This document shows, in pieces, positions 47,582-57,153 of a stretch of DNA of 64,000 nucleotides. A model generated the notes under the pieces. That model was not told the origin of the DNA, made no database searches, and was given only the letters and a program-made list of their open reading frames with translations. Source of the DNA: Phycisphaeraceae bacterium (GTDB taxonomy: Bacteria; Planctomycetota; Phycisphaerae; Phycisphaerales; UBA1924); the NCBI GenBank assembly GCA_026126305.1, contig JAHCJI010000002.1:124001-188000 (forward strand), written 5' to 3'. The position numbers and the translations under genes are program-made. Each line of letters opens with the position of its first letter. Position 1 is the stretch's first letter.

Positions 47582-48259
47582 ATGGGACGGCGGGCCGAGC
47601 GCAAGGACAACGAGTTCATCGAGCAGTGCCTCATGCTCGCCAGCCGGTGGGCGCAGATCGGGCCGGAGACCATCGGGCTCAGCGAGGCCGATCGGCAGGC
47701 CTTCGCCGACCTGGCCGCCGAGGCACGGGCCCGGGCCCAGCACGCGGTGGCCATCCGCGCGGCCTCACGCAGCGCGACGATCAGCAAGGACGGCTCGCTG
47801 CGCACGCTCCGCACGCGCTTCGGCGCACTGACGCGGCGCATCGAGGGGTTCGCGATGGGCAGCGGGGCGGCCCAGAAGATCCTGGCCATGGCCTCCATCG
47901 GCCTGGGCGACAAGCCCAGCCCGCTGCCGGCGCCTGGCAAGCCCATCCCCATCGCCTTGGGGCTCCTGGACGACGGCAGCGCGGTGGTCACCTTCGTGGG
48001 CCGCTTCGAGGGCGCGATCATGGAGGTCGAGCGGGCCGTGAACATGCCCGGTGGGCCCTATGGGCGTTACGAGTTCCTGGGCAACTTCCACGGCGGCAGC
48101 TTCATCGACCTGTACCCGACCCCCGGGGCCCTGAGCATCGAGTACCGGGCCCGGATCTTCCGCGGCAGCGGCAAGGCGAGCGACTGGTCGGCGCCGGCGG
48201 TGCTGACGCTGGGGCGCGCCAAGCCGGCAAACCCCGGCGAACTCGTGCGGGCGGCGTGA
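47582..48259 (+). CDS. Helix plus fibronectin-like protein, paralogue C
   Basis: 225 residues from ATG 47582, with AAAGGA about 8 bases upstream. The N-terminal half is helical (GLSEADRQAFADLAAEARAR, then LRTRFGALTRRIEG), the hinge is PLPAPGKPIPI, and the second half is a beta domain with MEVERAVNM, GPYGRYEFLG, SIEYRARIFRGSGKASDWS. Diverged from A and B but with the same layout; the DPGVY motif is lost. No signal peptide. It lies within the putative island beside the immunity gene. Function unknown. Confidence 0.7.
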   Translation: MGRRAERKDNEFIEQCLMLASRWAQIGPETIGLSEADRQAFADLAAEARARAQHAVAIRAASRSATISKDGSLRTLRTRFGALTRRIEGFAMGSGAAQKILAMASIGLGDKPSPLPAPGKPIPIALGLLDDGSAVVTFVGRFEGAIMEVERAVNMPGGPYGRYEFLGNFHGGSFIDLYPTPGALSIEYRARIFRGSGKASDWSAPAVLTLGRAKPANPGELVRAA

Positions 48260-48283
48260 GGGCGGCGTGTGTGTGGAGGGGGT

Positions 48284-49936
48284 TCAGGCGTCCAGCAGGC
48301 GCCCGGTCAGCGACAGCCCGCCGGCGGATTCGACACGGACGGGCACGATGCGGCCGATGAGCGAGCGGGCGTGGGCGTCGCTGGTGGCGTCGAAGTGGAC
48401 GATGAGGTCGCCGTCGGTGCGGCCGGTGACCTGCACGGGGCCGGGGTCGGGGGTGTGGCCGGTGTCGCGGGCTTCGACCCCGGGCAGGGTGGCCACGGCC
48501 GCGCCGCCGATGGTGACGCCGATGGTCCTGGGCTTGCGGTCGGCCGCGGACAGGCCGCGGGCCTTGAGCTGCTTCTGGCTGAGGCCCTCGACCAGCACGG
48601 GATAGGTCTGGCCGACCTGCTCCTGGCCGATGGCGTGGCCGATGGCCGCCTGCACGGAGAGGAGGTGGTTGTTGCGCTCGCGCTTGACGGCCTCGGGCAC
48701 GTCGTCGGGGATTCGGTCGTAGGCGACCGTGCCCGGGCGGGGCGAGTACTTGAAGATGAAGCAGTTCTTGTAGCGGGCCTTCTCGAGCAGGGCGACGGTG
48801 CCGCGGTAGTCTTCGTCGCTCTCGCCGGGGAAGCCCACGATGATGTCGCCGCTGAGCATGAGCGGGCGGCCGATCTCGGGCTGGTGGAGGAACTGGCGGG
48901 CGCGATCGAGGAACTCGAGGTACTCGCCCACGGTGTAGCCGCGGTTCATGCGGGCGAGCACGGCGTCGCTGCCGCTCTGGGCGGGCACGTGCAGGTAGCG
49001 GCAGATGCGGGGGCTGTCGCGCATGACCTCGAGCACGTCGTCGCCGAAGTCGCGCGGGTAGCTGGTGACAAAGCGCAGCCGCTGGAGCGCGGGGACCTTC
49101 TCGTGGATGGCATGGAGCAGGTCGGCGAAGGTGGTCACGCGCTCGCCCGCGAAGGCGTCGCGGTGGTGGGCGCCCTTGTAGGTGCGGCCCTTCTGCGGCT
49201 GGACCATGCCGCCCACGGTGACGGCCGCCCCGTGCTCGAAGCGGTAGTGGTTGACAGTCTGTCCCAGCAGCGTGATCTCGACGACGCCCGCGTCGGCCAG
49301 GCGCTGGCATTCTTCGATGATGTGGCCCGGCGGGCGGTGGACCTCGGCCCCGCGCGTGAAGGGCACCACGCAGTAGGTGCAGAACTTGTTGCACCCGCGC
49401 GTGATCCGCACGTAGGCGCTGCGGCGGCTGGCCCCGTCGCCGTCGATGGGCGAGAAGGCCCGCGAGAGGTCCAGCAGTTCCAGGTCGTCGCCCGCGGCCG
49501 CCAGCGTGGCGCTGCGGCGGCTGGCGTTGCCCTGGAGGGCCGACAGGCTGGCCGATTCCCCCGCCAGCAAGGAGCCTCGGGTGCGCACGGCATTGTCGAG
49601 CAGGTCGGGCAGCTTGTCCAGCTCGCCCGGCCCGCACATGAGGTCGACCACGGGCATGCGCTTCATGAGGTCGGCGCCGTCGCGCTCGGCCATGCAGCCC
49701 AAGACGCCCACGACCATCCCGGGCCGGCGGGCCTTCTCGTGGCGCAGCTCGCCCAGGCGGCTCCAGACCTTCTGCTCGGCCTGCTCACGCACGGAACAGG
49801 TGTTGTAGAGCACCACGTCGGCGGCGTCGGCGTCGCGCGTGAGCGTGTAGCCCAACTGGGCCAGGCGGCCGGCCACCAGCTCGCTGTCGAGCTCGTTCAT
49901 CTGGCAGCCGAAGGTTTCGAGATAGACGCTGGGCAT
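48284..49936 (-). CDS. miaB: tRNA 2-methylthio-N6-dimethylallyladenosine synthase (MiaB)
   Basis: 550 residues from ATG 49934-49936. MTTase N-domain cysteines Cys11, Cys47 and Cys81 hold one [4Fe-4S] cluster. The radical SAM cluster is Cys182-x3-Cys186-x2-Cys189 in RGCNKFCTYC. The TRAM domain ends the protein. It adds the methylthio group to A37 of tRNAs. It is longer than the E. coli protein (474, from memory), with an insert after the radical SAM core (about GGMVQPQKGRTYKG). Its 3' end exists in a second truncated copy at 46586-46673. Confidence 0.97.
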   Translation of the reverse strand: MPSVYLETFGCQMNELDSELVAGRLAQLGYTLTRDADAADVVLYNTCSVREQAEQKVWSRLGELRHEKARRPGMVVGVLGCMAERDGADLMKRMPVVDLMCGPGELDKLPDLLDNAVRTRGSLLAGESASLSALQGNASRRSATLAAAGDDLELLDLSRAFSPIDGDGASRRSAYVRITRGCNKFCTYCVVPFTRGAEVHRPPGHIIEECQRLADAGVVEITLLGQTVNHYRFEHGAAVTVGGMVQPQKGRTYKGAHHRDAFAGERVTTFADLLHAIHEKVPALQRLRFVTSYPRDFGDDVLEVMRDSPRICRYLHVPAQSGSDAVLARMNRGYTVGEYLEFLDRARQFLHQPEIGRPLMLSGDIIVGFPGESDEDYRGTVALLEKARYKNCFIFKYSPRPGTVAYDRIPDDVPEAVKRERNNHLLSVQAAIGHAIGQEQVGQTYPVLVEGLSQKQLKARGLSAADRKPRTIGVTIGGAAVATLPGVEARDTGHTPDPGPVQVTGRTDGDLIVHFDATSDAHARSLIGRIVPVRVESAGGLSLTGRLLDA

Positions 49937-49979
49937 GGGCGGCAATGCTACGCGGGCCCGGGCCACTACGATCCGCCGC

Positions 49980-51704
49980 ATGTTCACGCTGGCCCATCGC
50001 ATTTTCGAGCGTGTCCGCCGCATGGCGCTGGCCGATAAGGCGCTGGTGCTCTTTGGTGCGGCGCTGGTGCTGATCATCGCCATCGCCCTGGGCGTGGCCT
50101 GGCTGCGGATGAACACGCTGGTGAACATCGGCGAGTTGCAGCTGAGCCGGCACATGGTCGACTCCTGGCAGGCCGCCGGCGGGCCCTTGCCCCCCTCGGG
50201 CACGCCCAGCGAGCGCCGGGGCGTCGTGGCCACCTGGTACGAGGCGCCCTCGGCGCGCGAGGCGGCGGCGCGGCATACATTCCCGGCCCGGGCCATCGAA
50301 CGGCTCGAGCGCCCCTCGGCGGGCTCTGGCGATGGCCGGGCGGAATGGCGCGAGCACGACTGGAGCCATACCTGGCGCGGCCTGAGCCGCACCGAGCGGC
50401 TCGAGCGCTACGCCCGCGCCGTCCGCGGGCCGGTGCCGCCCGACGCCCCGGACCGGGCCGGTCCGCTGCTGGGCATCGTCGTGCTCGAACGGCCCGCCGA
50501 GGGCGCGGCGTGGCTGATGGCCGTCAACGCGATCTACCTGCTCAACGCCGGGGCGGCGGTGCTGGCCGTGGCGGTGGGGCTCTTCTATTTTCTGCTGCAC
50601 CGCATCATCCTGCGGCCCGTCGAGGTGCTTCGCTCGGCCGCCGACCGCGTCCGGGGCGGAGACCTGGCCCACCGCGTGCAGGTGCGCACCCACGACGAGT
50701 TCGAGGAACTGGCCGGGGCCTTCAACGGCATGCTGGGCGCTTTGCAGGCCAACGAGCAGAGGCTCCGCGCCGCCAGTGGTGCCCTGGAAAACCGAGTCAG
50801 CGAGCTGGCCGAGGCCAACAAGGTGCTCTTCGAGGCCAACCGCCTCAAGAGCGACTTTCTGGCGAACGTCAGCCACGAGTTGCGCACGCCGCTGAACGCC
50901 ATCAACGGGTTCGCCGAACTGCTGCTGGAGATCGCCCGCGCCAGCGAGCAGGGCATCGAAGAAACCCCCGAGAAGCGCGCCAAGCGGCTGCGATATCTCC
51001 AGTACATCCATAGCGCTGGCCGCGACCTGCTGGAACTGATCAACGGCCTGCTCGAGATGGCCAAGCTCGAGGCCGGACGATTCGAGCTGCACGTCCAGGC
51101 CGTCAGCATCCCCGCGCTGTGCGAGACGCTCATGGGGCTGGTCGACCCTTTGGCCCAGCGGCGGGGCATCGAGCTGGTCCAGCACATCGATCCGGGCCTG
51201 CCGCTGGTGGAGACCGACCCCAAGAAACTCCAGCAGGTGGTCTTCAACTTTCTAAGCAACGCCGTGAAGTTTACCGGGGCCCCCGGCTCGACCGGGCCCA
51301 TGCGCGTGGAGCTGCGCGCCGAGCGCCTTGCCGCGGCGGACGGGCAGGACCGCGTGCGGATCAGCGTCATCGACAACGGTCCGGGCATCGCGCCCGAGGA
51401 CCAGCAGCGCGTCTTCGAGAAGTTCACCCAGGCCGACGACGTGCGGACCCGCGAACACGCCGGCACGGGGCTGGGGCTGGCCATCGCCAAGGAATTGGCC
51501 GGCCTGCTCCAGTGCGAGATCCAACTGGTTTCGGATGTTGGCCGCGGCTCGATGTTCAGCGTCATCGTGCCCTTGCGGCTGGATCTCCAGATCGTCCAGG
51601 AACGCCGGGCCGAGGCCCAGTTCCGCGATCGCCTGGCCGGGCGTCGGGACTGGTTCGAGCCGGTGGTGCCGGCATCCTCGAATGAGGCCTCGCCCTCGGA
51701 CTAG
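49980..51704 (+). CDS. Membrane sensor histidine kinase
   Basis: 574 residues from ATG 49980. Two membrane helices (about 22-42 and 183-208) flank a periplasmic sensor of about 140 residues. A HAMP domain follows (RRPVEVLRS-like, 208-260), then the H-box with phospho-acceptor His299 (SHELRTPLNAINGF). The ATP-binding domain has N box NFLSNAVKFTG, G1 DNGPGIAPED and G2 GTGLGLAIAKELAGL. No response regulator is adjacent, so the partner is unknown. Its stop overlaps the stop of the convergent yraN. Confidence 0.93.
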   Translation: MFTLAHRIFERVRRMALADKALVLFGAALVLIIAIALGVAWLRMNTLVNIGELQLSRHMVDSWQAAGGPLPPSGTPSERRGVVATWYEAPSAREAAARHTFPARAIERLERPSAGSGDGRAEWREHDWSHTWRGLSRTERLERYARAVRGPVPPDAPDRAGPLLGIVVLERPAEGAAWLMAVNAIYLLNAGAAVLAVAVGLFYFLLHRIILRPVEVLRSAADRVRGGDLAHRVQVRTHDEFEELAGAFNGMLGALQANEQRLRAASGALENRVSELAEANKVLFEANRLKSDFLANVSHELRTPLNAINGFAELLLEIARASEQGIEETPEKRAKRLRYLQYIHSAGRDLLELINGLLEMAKLEAGRFELHVQAVSIPALCETLMGLVDPLAQRRGIELVQHIDPGLPLVETDPKKLQQVVFNFLSNAVKFTGAPGSTGPMRVELRAERLAAADGQDRVRISVIDNGPGIAPEDQQRVFEKFTQADDVRTREHAGTGLGLAIAKELAGLLQCEIQLVSDVGRGSMFSVIVPLRLDLQIVQERRAEAQFRDRLAGRRDWFEPVVPASSNEASPSD

Positions 51705-52102
51705 GGCACGCCGCCACCCTGGCCGACCGCACGCTCGATGTGCCGCACGAACGCCTTGTCGGGCAGCCATCGCCGGCGCTGGAACTCCACGGCCACCACG
51801 TCGATGCGTCGCGGCCTTTGCGTCCAGCCGTTCTGCCTGACCAGGTGTTCGAGGATGCGTGCCAGCTTTTGTCGCTTGGCGAGTGTGACCGAGGATTCGG
51901 GTGGTGGCGCGCCTGTTCGGGCGCGGCGTGCCTTGACTTCGACCAGGACGATGCAGCCGTCGGCGGCCTGGAAGAGCAGGTCGGCTTCGCCAAACCGCGT
52001 GACCAGATTCCGCCCCAACAGCCGATAGCCGCGCCGCCGCAGATATCGTGCCGCGGCCCGTTCGCCCTTTGGCCCGAGGCTGTCGCGTTGCCCGGTGCGC
52101 AT
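51701..52102 (-). CDS. yraN: YraN/UPF0102 family nuclease-fold protein
   Basis: 133 residues from ATG 52100-52102 with GAGG upstream; an ATG further upstream lacks support. GPKGERAAARYLRRRGYRLL, then NLVTRFGEADLLFQ and IVLVEVKARR give the restriction-endonuclease-like core (E...D...ExK), and RIDVVAVEF follows. The family is universally conserved but its role is unproven. It lies just downstream of a lipoprotein parvulin gene on the same strand. Confidence 0.93.
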   Translation of the reverse strand: MRTGQRDSLGPKGERAAARYLRRRGYRLLGRNLVTRFGEADLLFQAADGCIVLVEVKARRARTGAPPPESSVTLAKRQKLARILEHLVRQNGWTQRPRRIDVVAVEFQRRRWLPDKAFVRHIERAVGQGGGVP

Positions 52103-52112
52103 GGCTTGAGCC

Positions 52113-53444
52113 TCACCGTGCGGGGTAGAACCACTGGGTAGCAACGTCGATCAGCTCGGCCCGCATGCGAGTGATGTCTCCCAGACCGGCCTGGGCGTAC
52201 AGACGCATCAGCTCGCGGTCGAAGGCCTCGTTGAAGCGTCGGTTGTACAGCTCCGCGCGCAGGTCGCTCTGGGCCTGGGCCCACGTGCGATAGCCGATCT
52301 CGAGGCCTTCGAGCATGATCCAATGGCGATCGCGTGCGTCCTCGATGGGGCCCGCCCACTCCCCCGGCGTCAGCGCGCGCATCGCGGCATCCAGTTCCGG
52401 ATCACCCGGCAGGATCGTGGCCTGCTCGAACTCGCCCACGAAATCGACCGGTGGCCACAACCCGCCCTCGCCCCGGCGTGAGCGATTGGCCTGGTCCCTG
52501 GCCACGTCCTGGAACGGCTCGCCTCGGGAGAGCCTCTCGGCGATTCGCGATGCCCCCTCGGGGTCATCCAATGGCACCCGGATCCAGCGGAAGGTGGCCG
52601 TCGAGGGTTTGCGGTTGTTGCCATACTGCTGGAGGTAGGCCCGCTCCACGTCGCTGCGGGTGACGACGATACCACGGCGGATACTCTCGGCAAACTGCTG
52701 GATGAGTTGCCTGTTGCGGATGCGCTCGAGATATTGAGAGAGTGTCTCGCCCGTGTCGAGGTTTCGCACGGCCCGGGTGATGCTGCCGCCACTGCGCTGG
52801 GTCAGGTCGGCACGCACGAGTCCAAGGAAGTTGCGGATGCCCGCCCGCTGCATCGGCGTCGACTGTGCCAGGCCCTCGGCGATAACCAGTTCGTTCGTGA
52901 TGAAGGTTCGCAACTGCTCGTCGATGATCGGGGTCGCAAGCGCCTGCCATTGCGCCAGCGTGCGACGCCGCGAACCAATGCCACCGCCGGGAAGGGTCAA
53001 TTCTTCGTTCACAAGCGCCCGAAGCCGGGGAGAGACCGGGTGCAGGAATGCCGAGGCGAAGATGGGCTTGTTGTTCACCTCGCCGACCTTCACGTCCAGC
53101 AGGATCATGATCGGGCCGGTGGCGTCGCTCGCGGCTTGCGGTCCCACGACTTCCGCCGGGCGGGCCGCGGGCACGGTGAAAGCCGACCCCGAACCCGCAA
53201 AACGCGAGGCCTCCACAGGCTGGGGCCGAGACTGAGAACCGGTCAGCATCCCCGGTGGTGACCAATCCTGGCTTCGAGCCTCTTCGGGCAAGGCCGCGGC
53301 CCGAAAATCGCCAGGCCGAAGCCGGGTACGCTCGGGTTCGGCTCGACCCGAGCAACCCGCGGATGCCATGACAAGAAAAGCTCCGGCCAAGGCCAGGAAA
53401 CCAGCGGCCACTCGGGATTTCGCGAGTCCTTCGCCTACGCTCAC
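52113..53444 (-). CDS. Lipoprotein parvulin-like peptidyl-prolyl isomerase
   Basis: About 443 residues. The GTG at 53442-53444 gives a clean lipoprotein signal (GFLALAGAFLVMASAGC, lipobox ASAGC); another GTG lies at 53484-53486. A helical chaperone-like region and a PpiC-type domain (about 295-400) follow: TFRWIRVPLDDPEGASRIAE, GLWPPVDFVGEF and LTPGEWAGPIEDARDRHWIM. It should help fold exported or outer-membrane proteins, anchored by lipid. The C-terminus is helical (FNEAFDRELMRLYAQ). Confidence 0.85.
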   Translation of the reverse strand: MSVGEGLAKSRVAAGFLALAGAFLVMASAGCSGRAEPERTRLRPGDFRAAALPEEARSQDWSPPGMLTGSQSRPQPVEASRFAGSGSAFTVPAARPAEVVGPQAASDATGPIMILLDVKVGEVNNKPIFASAFLHPVSPRLRALVNEELTLPGGGIGSRRRTLAQWQALATPIIDEQLRTFITNELVIAEGLAQSTPMQRAGIRNFLGLVRADLTQRSGGSITRAVRNLDTGETLSQYLERIRNRQLIQQFAESIRRGIVVTRSDVERAYLQQYGNNRKPSTATFRWIRVPLDDPEGASRIAERLSRGEPFQDVARDQANRSRRGEGGLWPPVDFVGEFEQATILPGDPELDAAMRALTPGEWAGPIEDARDRHWIMLEGLEIGYRTWAQAQSDLRAELYNRRFNEAFDRELMRLYAQAGLGDITRMRAELIDVATQWFYPAR

Positions 53445-53525
53445 GTTGACAGGGTATTCGCGCTCGGGCCTTCCGGGCGGGCACACGGACGCTCGGGAGA
53501 CCGTTCACACTAGCAGGAGCCCCAG

Positions 53526-53987
53526 ATGGCCGATCCGGACCAGCAGCCCAAACTGATCATCGACACCGACTGGAAGAGCCAGGCCGAGGCCGAGAAGGAA
53601 AAGCTTGCCGAGCAGGCCCGCCAGAAGGCCCAAGCCGCCGAGCCCGACCTGCCACCTGCGGACATTGTGGGCATCGTGCAGATCCTGGCCTCTCAAGCCC
53701 TGCTCTATATGGGTGGTTTCCCGGATCCACAGACCGGGCGGGCCATGGTCGCACTCGACCTGGCCAAGTTTCACATCGACCTGTTGGGCGTGCTCGAGGA
53801 GAAAACCAAGGGAAATCTCAACGAAGAAGAGAACGAGGTCGTCAGCCAAACCGCCCACGAGTTACGGTTGCGGTATGTCGAAGTCACCAAGATGGTCGAC
53901 AAGGCCATGGCCGAAGGCAAGGCAAAGGCGATCAATCTGGGGGGCCGTGAAGGCGGATCGGTGGGGCCCGGGCTCACGGGCTTCTAG
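53526..53987 (+). CDS. DUF1844 domain protein
   Basis: 153 residues. An N-terminal charged coiled-coil (DWKSQAEAEKEKLAEQARQK) precedes the DUF1844 core: IVQILASQALLYMGGFPDP then LAKFHIDLLGVLEEKTKGNL. A GGAG lies a few bases before the ATG at 53526. DUF1844 is widespread and uncharacterised. It is 94 bases ahead of sdhC and may share a promoter with it. Confidence 0.92.
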   Translation: MADPDQQPKLIIDTDWKSQAEAEKEKLAEQARQKAQAAEPDLPPADIVGIVQILASQALLYMGGFPDPQTGRAMVALDLAKFHIDLLGVLEEKTKGNLNEEENEVVSQTAHELRLRYVEVTKMVDKAMAEGKAKAINLGGREGGSVGPGLTGF

Positions 53988-54081
53988 CAAAAGGACCTGA
54001 GAGCGGGGCTTGCCTCATGCCAAGCCGTTCGAGCGCCGATAACAGCAAGTCCAGTATCGAGCTTCCCCAGGAGTCGTCCAC

Positions 54082-54951
54082 GTGGCAAGCGGTGAAACGT
54101 CCGAGAATGCGCCTTCCATGACCAGCATCCAGCGGCACTTCCTCCTCCGCCGCCTCCATTCGTTGACGGGCATCGTGCCTATCGGCGTGTTCCTGATCGC
54201 CCACCTGACGACCAACTCATCCCTTGCCTGGGGCCGGTTTGCCCTGCGTGGCAAGGGCGACGGGCTCTCGGTGTCTGAAGGTGGTGTCAAGTACTTCCAG
54301 CACGAGGTGTCCTGGATCAACGAGCAGGTGCCCCACCTGTTGCTGATCGAGATCGTGCTGTGGGTGTCCATCGCCTTCCACAGCATCCTTGGGGTGATCT
54401 ACGCCACCTCGGGCCGTGGCAACGTGAAGCAATACGCATACCAGGATAACTGGCGATACAGCCTCCAGCGGCTGACGGGCTACGTGGGCATCCTGTTCAT
54501 CGTCTACCACGTCGCAACGCTGCGTTGGGGCTGGACGTTCCTCGTACCCGAGGGCACCCGGTGGAGTCACAACTTCTCGGCATCGACCCTGGCGGCCGCT
54601 ATGCAGGGCTCGACCCAGGGCTATACGGCGATGGGGGTGGCTGTGTCGGTCTTGTACATGCTGGGGGTCACCGCTCTGGTCTACCACTTTGCCAATGGCC
54701 TGTGGACGGCGGCCATCACCTGGGGCCTGACCATCTCAACCAAGGCCCAGCGGCGGTGGGGCGTGGCGTGCGCGGCCATCGGGGCGGGCCTGATGCTCGC
54801 TGCGTGGTCGGCCCTGATCGCCACCATGACCCTCAATTACGACAAGGCCCACGCGGTCGAACGCCAGATGTACATCGAAATGCATGGCGAAACGGCGTAC
54901 TTGGAGTACATGCAAAAGAAGGGCCTCCAGCCATCCGGCGATGGGGGTTGA
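54082..54951 (+). CDS. sdhC: Succinate dehydrogenase cytochrome b subunit
   Basis: 289 residues from a GTG at 54082 with AGGAG about 9 bases upstream. It has five membrane helices and several His residues suited to bind heme (HFLLRRLHSLTG, VYHVATLRWG, VYHFANGLWTA). This fits the single-subunit diheme type of B. subtilis and epsilon-proteobacteria. It anchors the SdhAB enzyme and passes electrons to quinone. sdhA follows after 126 bases of AT-rich sequence. Confidence 0.93.
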   Translation: MASGETSENAPSMTSIQRHFLLRRLHSLTGIVPIGVFLIAHLTTNSSLAWGRFALRGKGDGLSVSEGGVKYFQHEVSWINEQVPHLLLIEIVLWVSIAFHSILGVIYATSGRGNVKQYAYQDNWRYSLQRLTGYVGILFIVYHVATLRWGWTFLVPEGTRWSHNFSASTLAAAMQGSTQGYTAMGVAVSVLYMLGVTALVYHFANGLWTAAITWGLTISTKAQRRWGVACAAIGAGLMLAAWSALIATMTLNYDKAHAVERQMYIEMHGETAYLEYMQKKGLQPSGDGG

Positions 54952-55077
54952 CGACTCATAGGGAAAGTCCGTATGAGGATACGGATTTCATGATTTTCAA
55001 TTTACCTTGAAATTTTCTGCCATCCATCCGATCTTCAATTTGTACCAATGGCCGCCAGAGCGGCAGGGAGCTCAGAA
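54952..55077 (+). promoter_or_regulatory. AT-rich sdhC-sdhA junction with two hairpins
   Basis: The sequence between the sdhC stop and the sdhA start is unusually AT-rich here. It has a perfect 7-base hairpin TCCGTAT-GAGG-ATACGGA (54968-54985) and a second inverted pair TTTCAA / TTGAAA (54995-55012). It could hold a processing site, a promoter for sdhAB or a weak terminator; none is proven. Confidence 0.45.
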
Positions 55078-57087
55078 GTGCAGCAGCAACGCGTGATCGT
55101 CGTCGGGGGGGGCCTGGCCGGTCTGGCCGCGTGCGTGCGCATCGCCGAGGCTGGCATCCCCGTGGACCTGTTCAGCATGGTGCCGGTGAAGCGAAGCCAC
55201 TCCGTCTGTGCCCAAGGCGGCATCAACGCGTGCAACGATGTGGCCCGCCAGCAGGGCTATAGCGAGTACCAGCACTTCGACGAGACGATCTACGGCGGGG
55301 ATTACCTGGCCGACCAGGGCCCGGTGCTCGAGATGGCGAACTTCGCGCCCAAGGTCATCGACCTGCTCGACCGCATGGGCGTGCCCTTCAACCGCACGAG
55401 CGAGGGCCAGCGCGACCTGCGGCTGTTCGGCGGTTCGCTCTTCAAGCGCACGCACTTTTCCGGCGCGACCACGGGTCAGCAGTTGCTCTACGCCCTGGAC
55501 GAGCAGACCCGCCGCTACGAGGCGTCGGGCCTGGTGAAGAAGTACGAGTTCTGGGAGTTCCTCTGGCCCGTGATCGAGGGTGAGATCAACGGGCTCGAGG
55601 GCGACGGGCGATGCGTCGGCATCGTGGCGCAGGACATGCGCACCATGCAGGTGCGTGCCTTCCGCGGCGCGGCGGTCATCATGGCCACGGGCGGGTGCGG
55701 GCTGGTGTTTGGAAAGAGCACCAACAGCATCATTTGCACTGGCGGCGCTGCCAGCCGCTGCTATCAGGCCGGGGCTTGGTACGGCAACGGCGAGATGATC
55801 CAGGTGCATCCCACGGCCATCCCCGGTGCCGACAAGTGCCGCCTGATGAGCGAGAGCGCCCGCGGCGAGGGCGGGCGTGTCTGGGTGCCGCGCAAGAAGG
55901 GTGACAACCGCATTCCCAAGGACATCCCCGAGAGTGAACGGTGGTACTTCCTCGAGGAGCGGTATCCAAAGTACGGCAATCTCGTGCCGCGTGACATCGC
56001 CACGCGCGAGATCTTCGACGTGTGCGTCAACGACGGCATGGGCGTCAACGGACAGAATCAGGTCTACCTCGACCTGACCCACAAGGACCCCGAGTACCTC
56101 ACTCGCAAACTCGGGGGCATCATGGAGATCTACGAGAAGTTTGCCGGCGAAGACCCCCGGTACACGCCGATGCGCATCTTCCCGGCGGTGCATTACTCGA
56201 TGGGTGGCCTATGGACGCAGTACACGCCGGGCAACTACGCGCCCGCGCAGCCGCACGGCGAGCACAAGCCGGGGATGCCGGTGCCGGTGGACACCCAGCC
56301 GGGCCGGGGCATGGCGCTGGGCGCGCCCAACAACATGATGACCAATATCCCCGGGCTGTACGCCTTTGGGGAGGTGAACTTTGCCTACCACGGTGCGACG
56401 CGTCTGGGTGCCAACGCGCTGCTCAGTTGCATCTTCGACGGGCTGTATTGCGGCGTGAGCGTTGCGAACTACGTGACCCAGGGCGATCCGGCCGATCGAC
56501 CCATTGACAGAGTGGACCAGGCATTGTTTGATCGAGTCGTGCAGCAGGAGCAGGACAAGGCGAATCGGTTGCTCGAAACGGCCGACGGAATCGCACCCGG
56601 CGACGATGCCAACCCCTACCTGATCGGCAAGGAGATGGGCGAGGAGATGGAGGCCGCCTGCACGGTGGTCAAGACCGAGGCAAGGCTGGTCAAGTGCCTG
56701 GACAAGATCGCCGAGTTGCGTGATCGCTACGCCCGGGCACGCCTGCCCGACGCGGCGGCGTGGACCAACCAGTCGCTCAGTTACAGCCGGGCCGTGGGCG
56801 ACATGCTGGTCATGGCCGAGATGATCGCCCGGTGCAGCCTGCTGCGTGAGGAGAGCCGCGGGTCTCACTATCGCACCGACTTCCCCGATCGCGACGACAC
56901 GCGATTCCTCAAGACCACCGTGGCCCAGTTCGACTCGGGCGCTCGGGGCGTCGAGCAGCACCGCGTCTCCTACCGAGACGTACGCACCAGCCTGGTCAAG
57001 CCCCGGGCCCGCACCTACGGCAAGGTTGAGGGCGAAGAGTCCCAGAAGCCCCGGGGCAAGCCACAGCCCGCGCACGCGGGGTCGTGA
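55078..57087 (+). CDS. sdhA: Succinate dehydrogenase flavoprotein subunit
   Basis: 669 residues from GTG 55078-55080, which has AGGGAG about 7 bases upstream; an ATG ten codons earlier lacks a ribosome site. The FAD motif is IVVGGGLAGLAA. SHSVCAQGGIN holds the His that carries covalent FAD, and the HPTAIPG motif and the Arg of RMFPAVHYSMGG-type sequence help bind the dicarboxylate. It oxidises succinate to fumarate with SdhB and SdhC in the TCA cycle and respiratory chain. Next gene: sdhB. Confidence 0.96.
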   Translation: MQQQRVIVVGGGLAGLAACVRIAEAGIPVDLFSMVPVKRSHSVCAQGGINACNDVARQQGYSEYQHFDETIYGGDYLADQGPVLEMANFAPKVIDLLDRMGVPFNRTSEGQRDLRLFGGSLFKRTHFSGATTGQQLLYALDEQTRRYEASGLVKKYEFWEFLWPVIEGEINGLEGDGRCVGIVAQDMRTMQVRAFRGAAVIMATGGCGLVFGKSTNSIICTGGAASRCYQAGAWYGNGEMIQVHPTAIPGADKCRLMSESARGEGGRVWVPRKKGDNRIPKDIPESERWYFLEERYPKYGNLVPRDIATREIFDVCVNDGMGVNGQNQVYLDLTHKDPEYLTRKLGGIMEIYEKFAGEDPRYTPMRIFPAVHYSMGGLWTQYTPGNYAPAQPHGEHKPGMPVPVDTQPGRGMALGAPNNMMTNIPGLYAFGEVNFAYHGATRLGANALLSCIFDGLYCGVSVANYVTQGDPADRPIDRVDQALFDRVVQQEQDKANRLLETADGIAPGDDANPYLIGKEMGEEMEAACTVVKTEARLVKCLDKIAELRDRYARARLPDAAAWTNQSLSYSRAVGDMLVMAEMIARCSLLREESRGSHYRTDFPDRDDTRFLKTTVAQFDSGARGVEQHRVSYRDVRTSLVKPRARTYGKVEGEESQKPRGKPQPAHAGS

Positions 57088-57153
57088 ATGTTGGATACGC
57101 ATTGATAGTACGCCCACACATGTTTCATGCTTGTTTCTCGAAGGACGACATCC

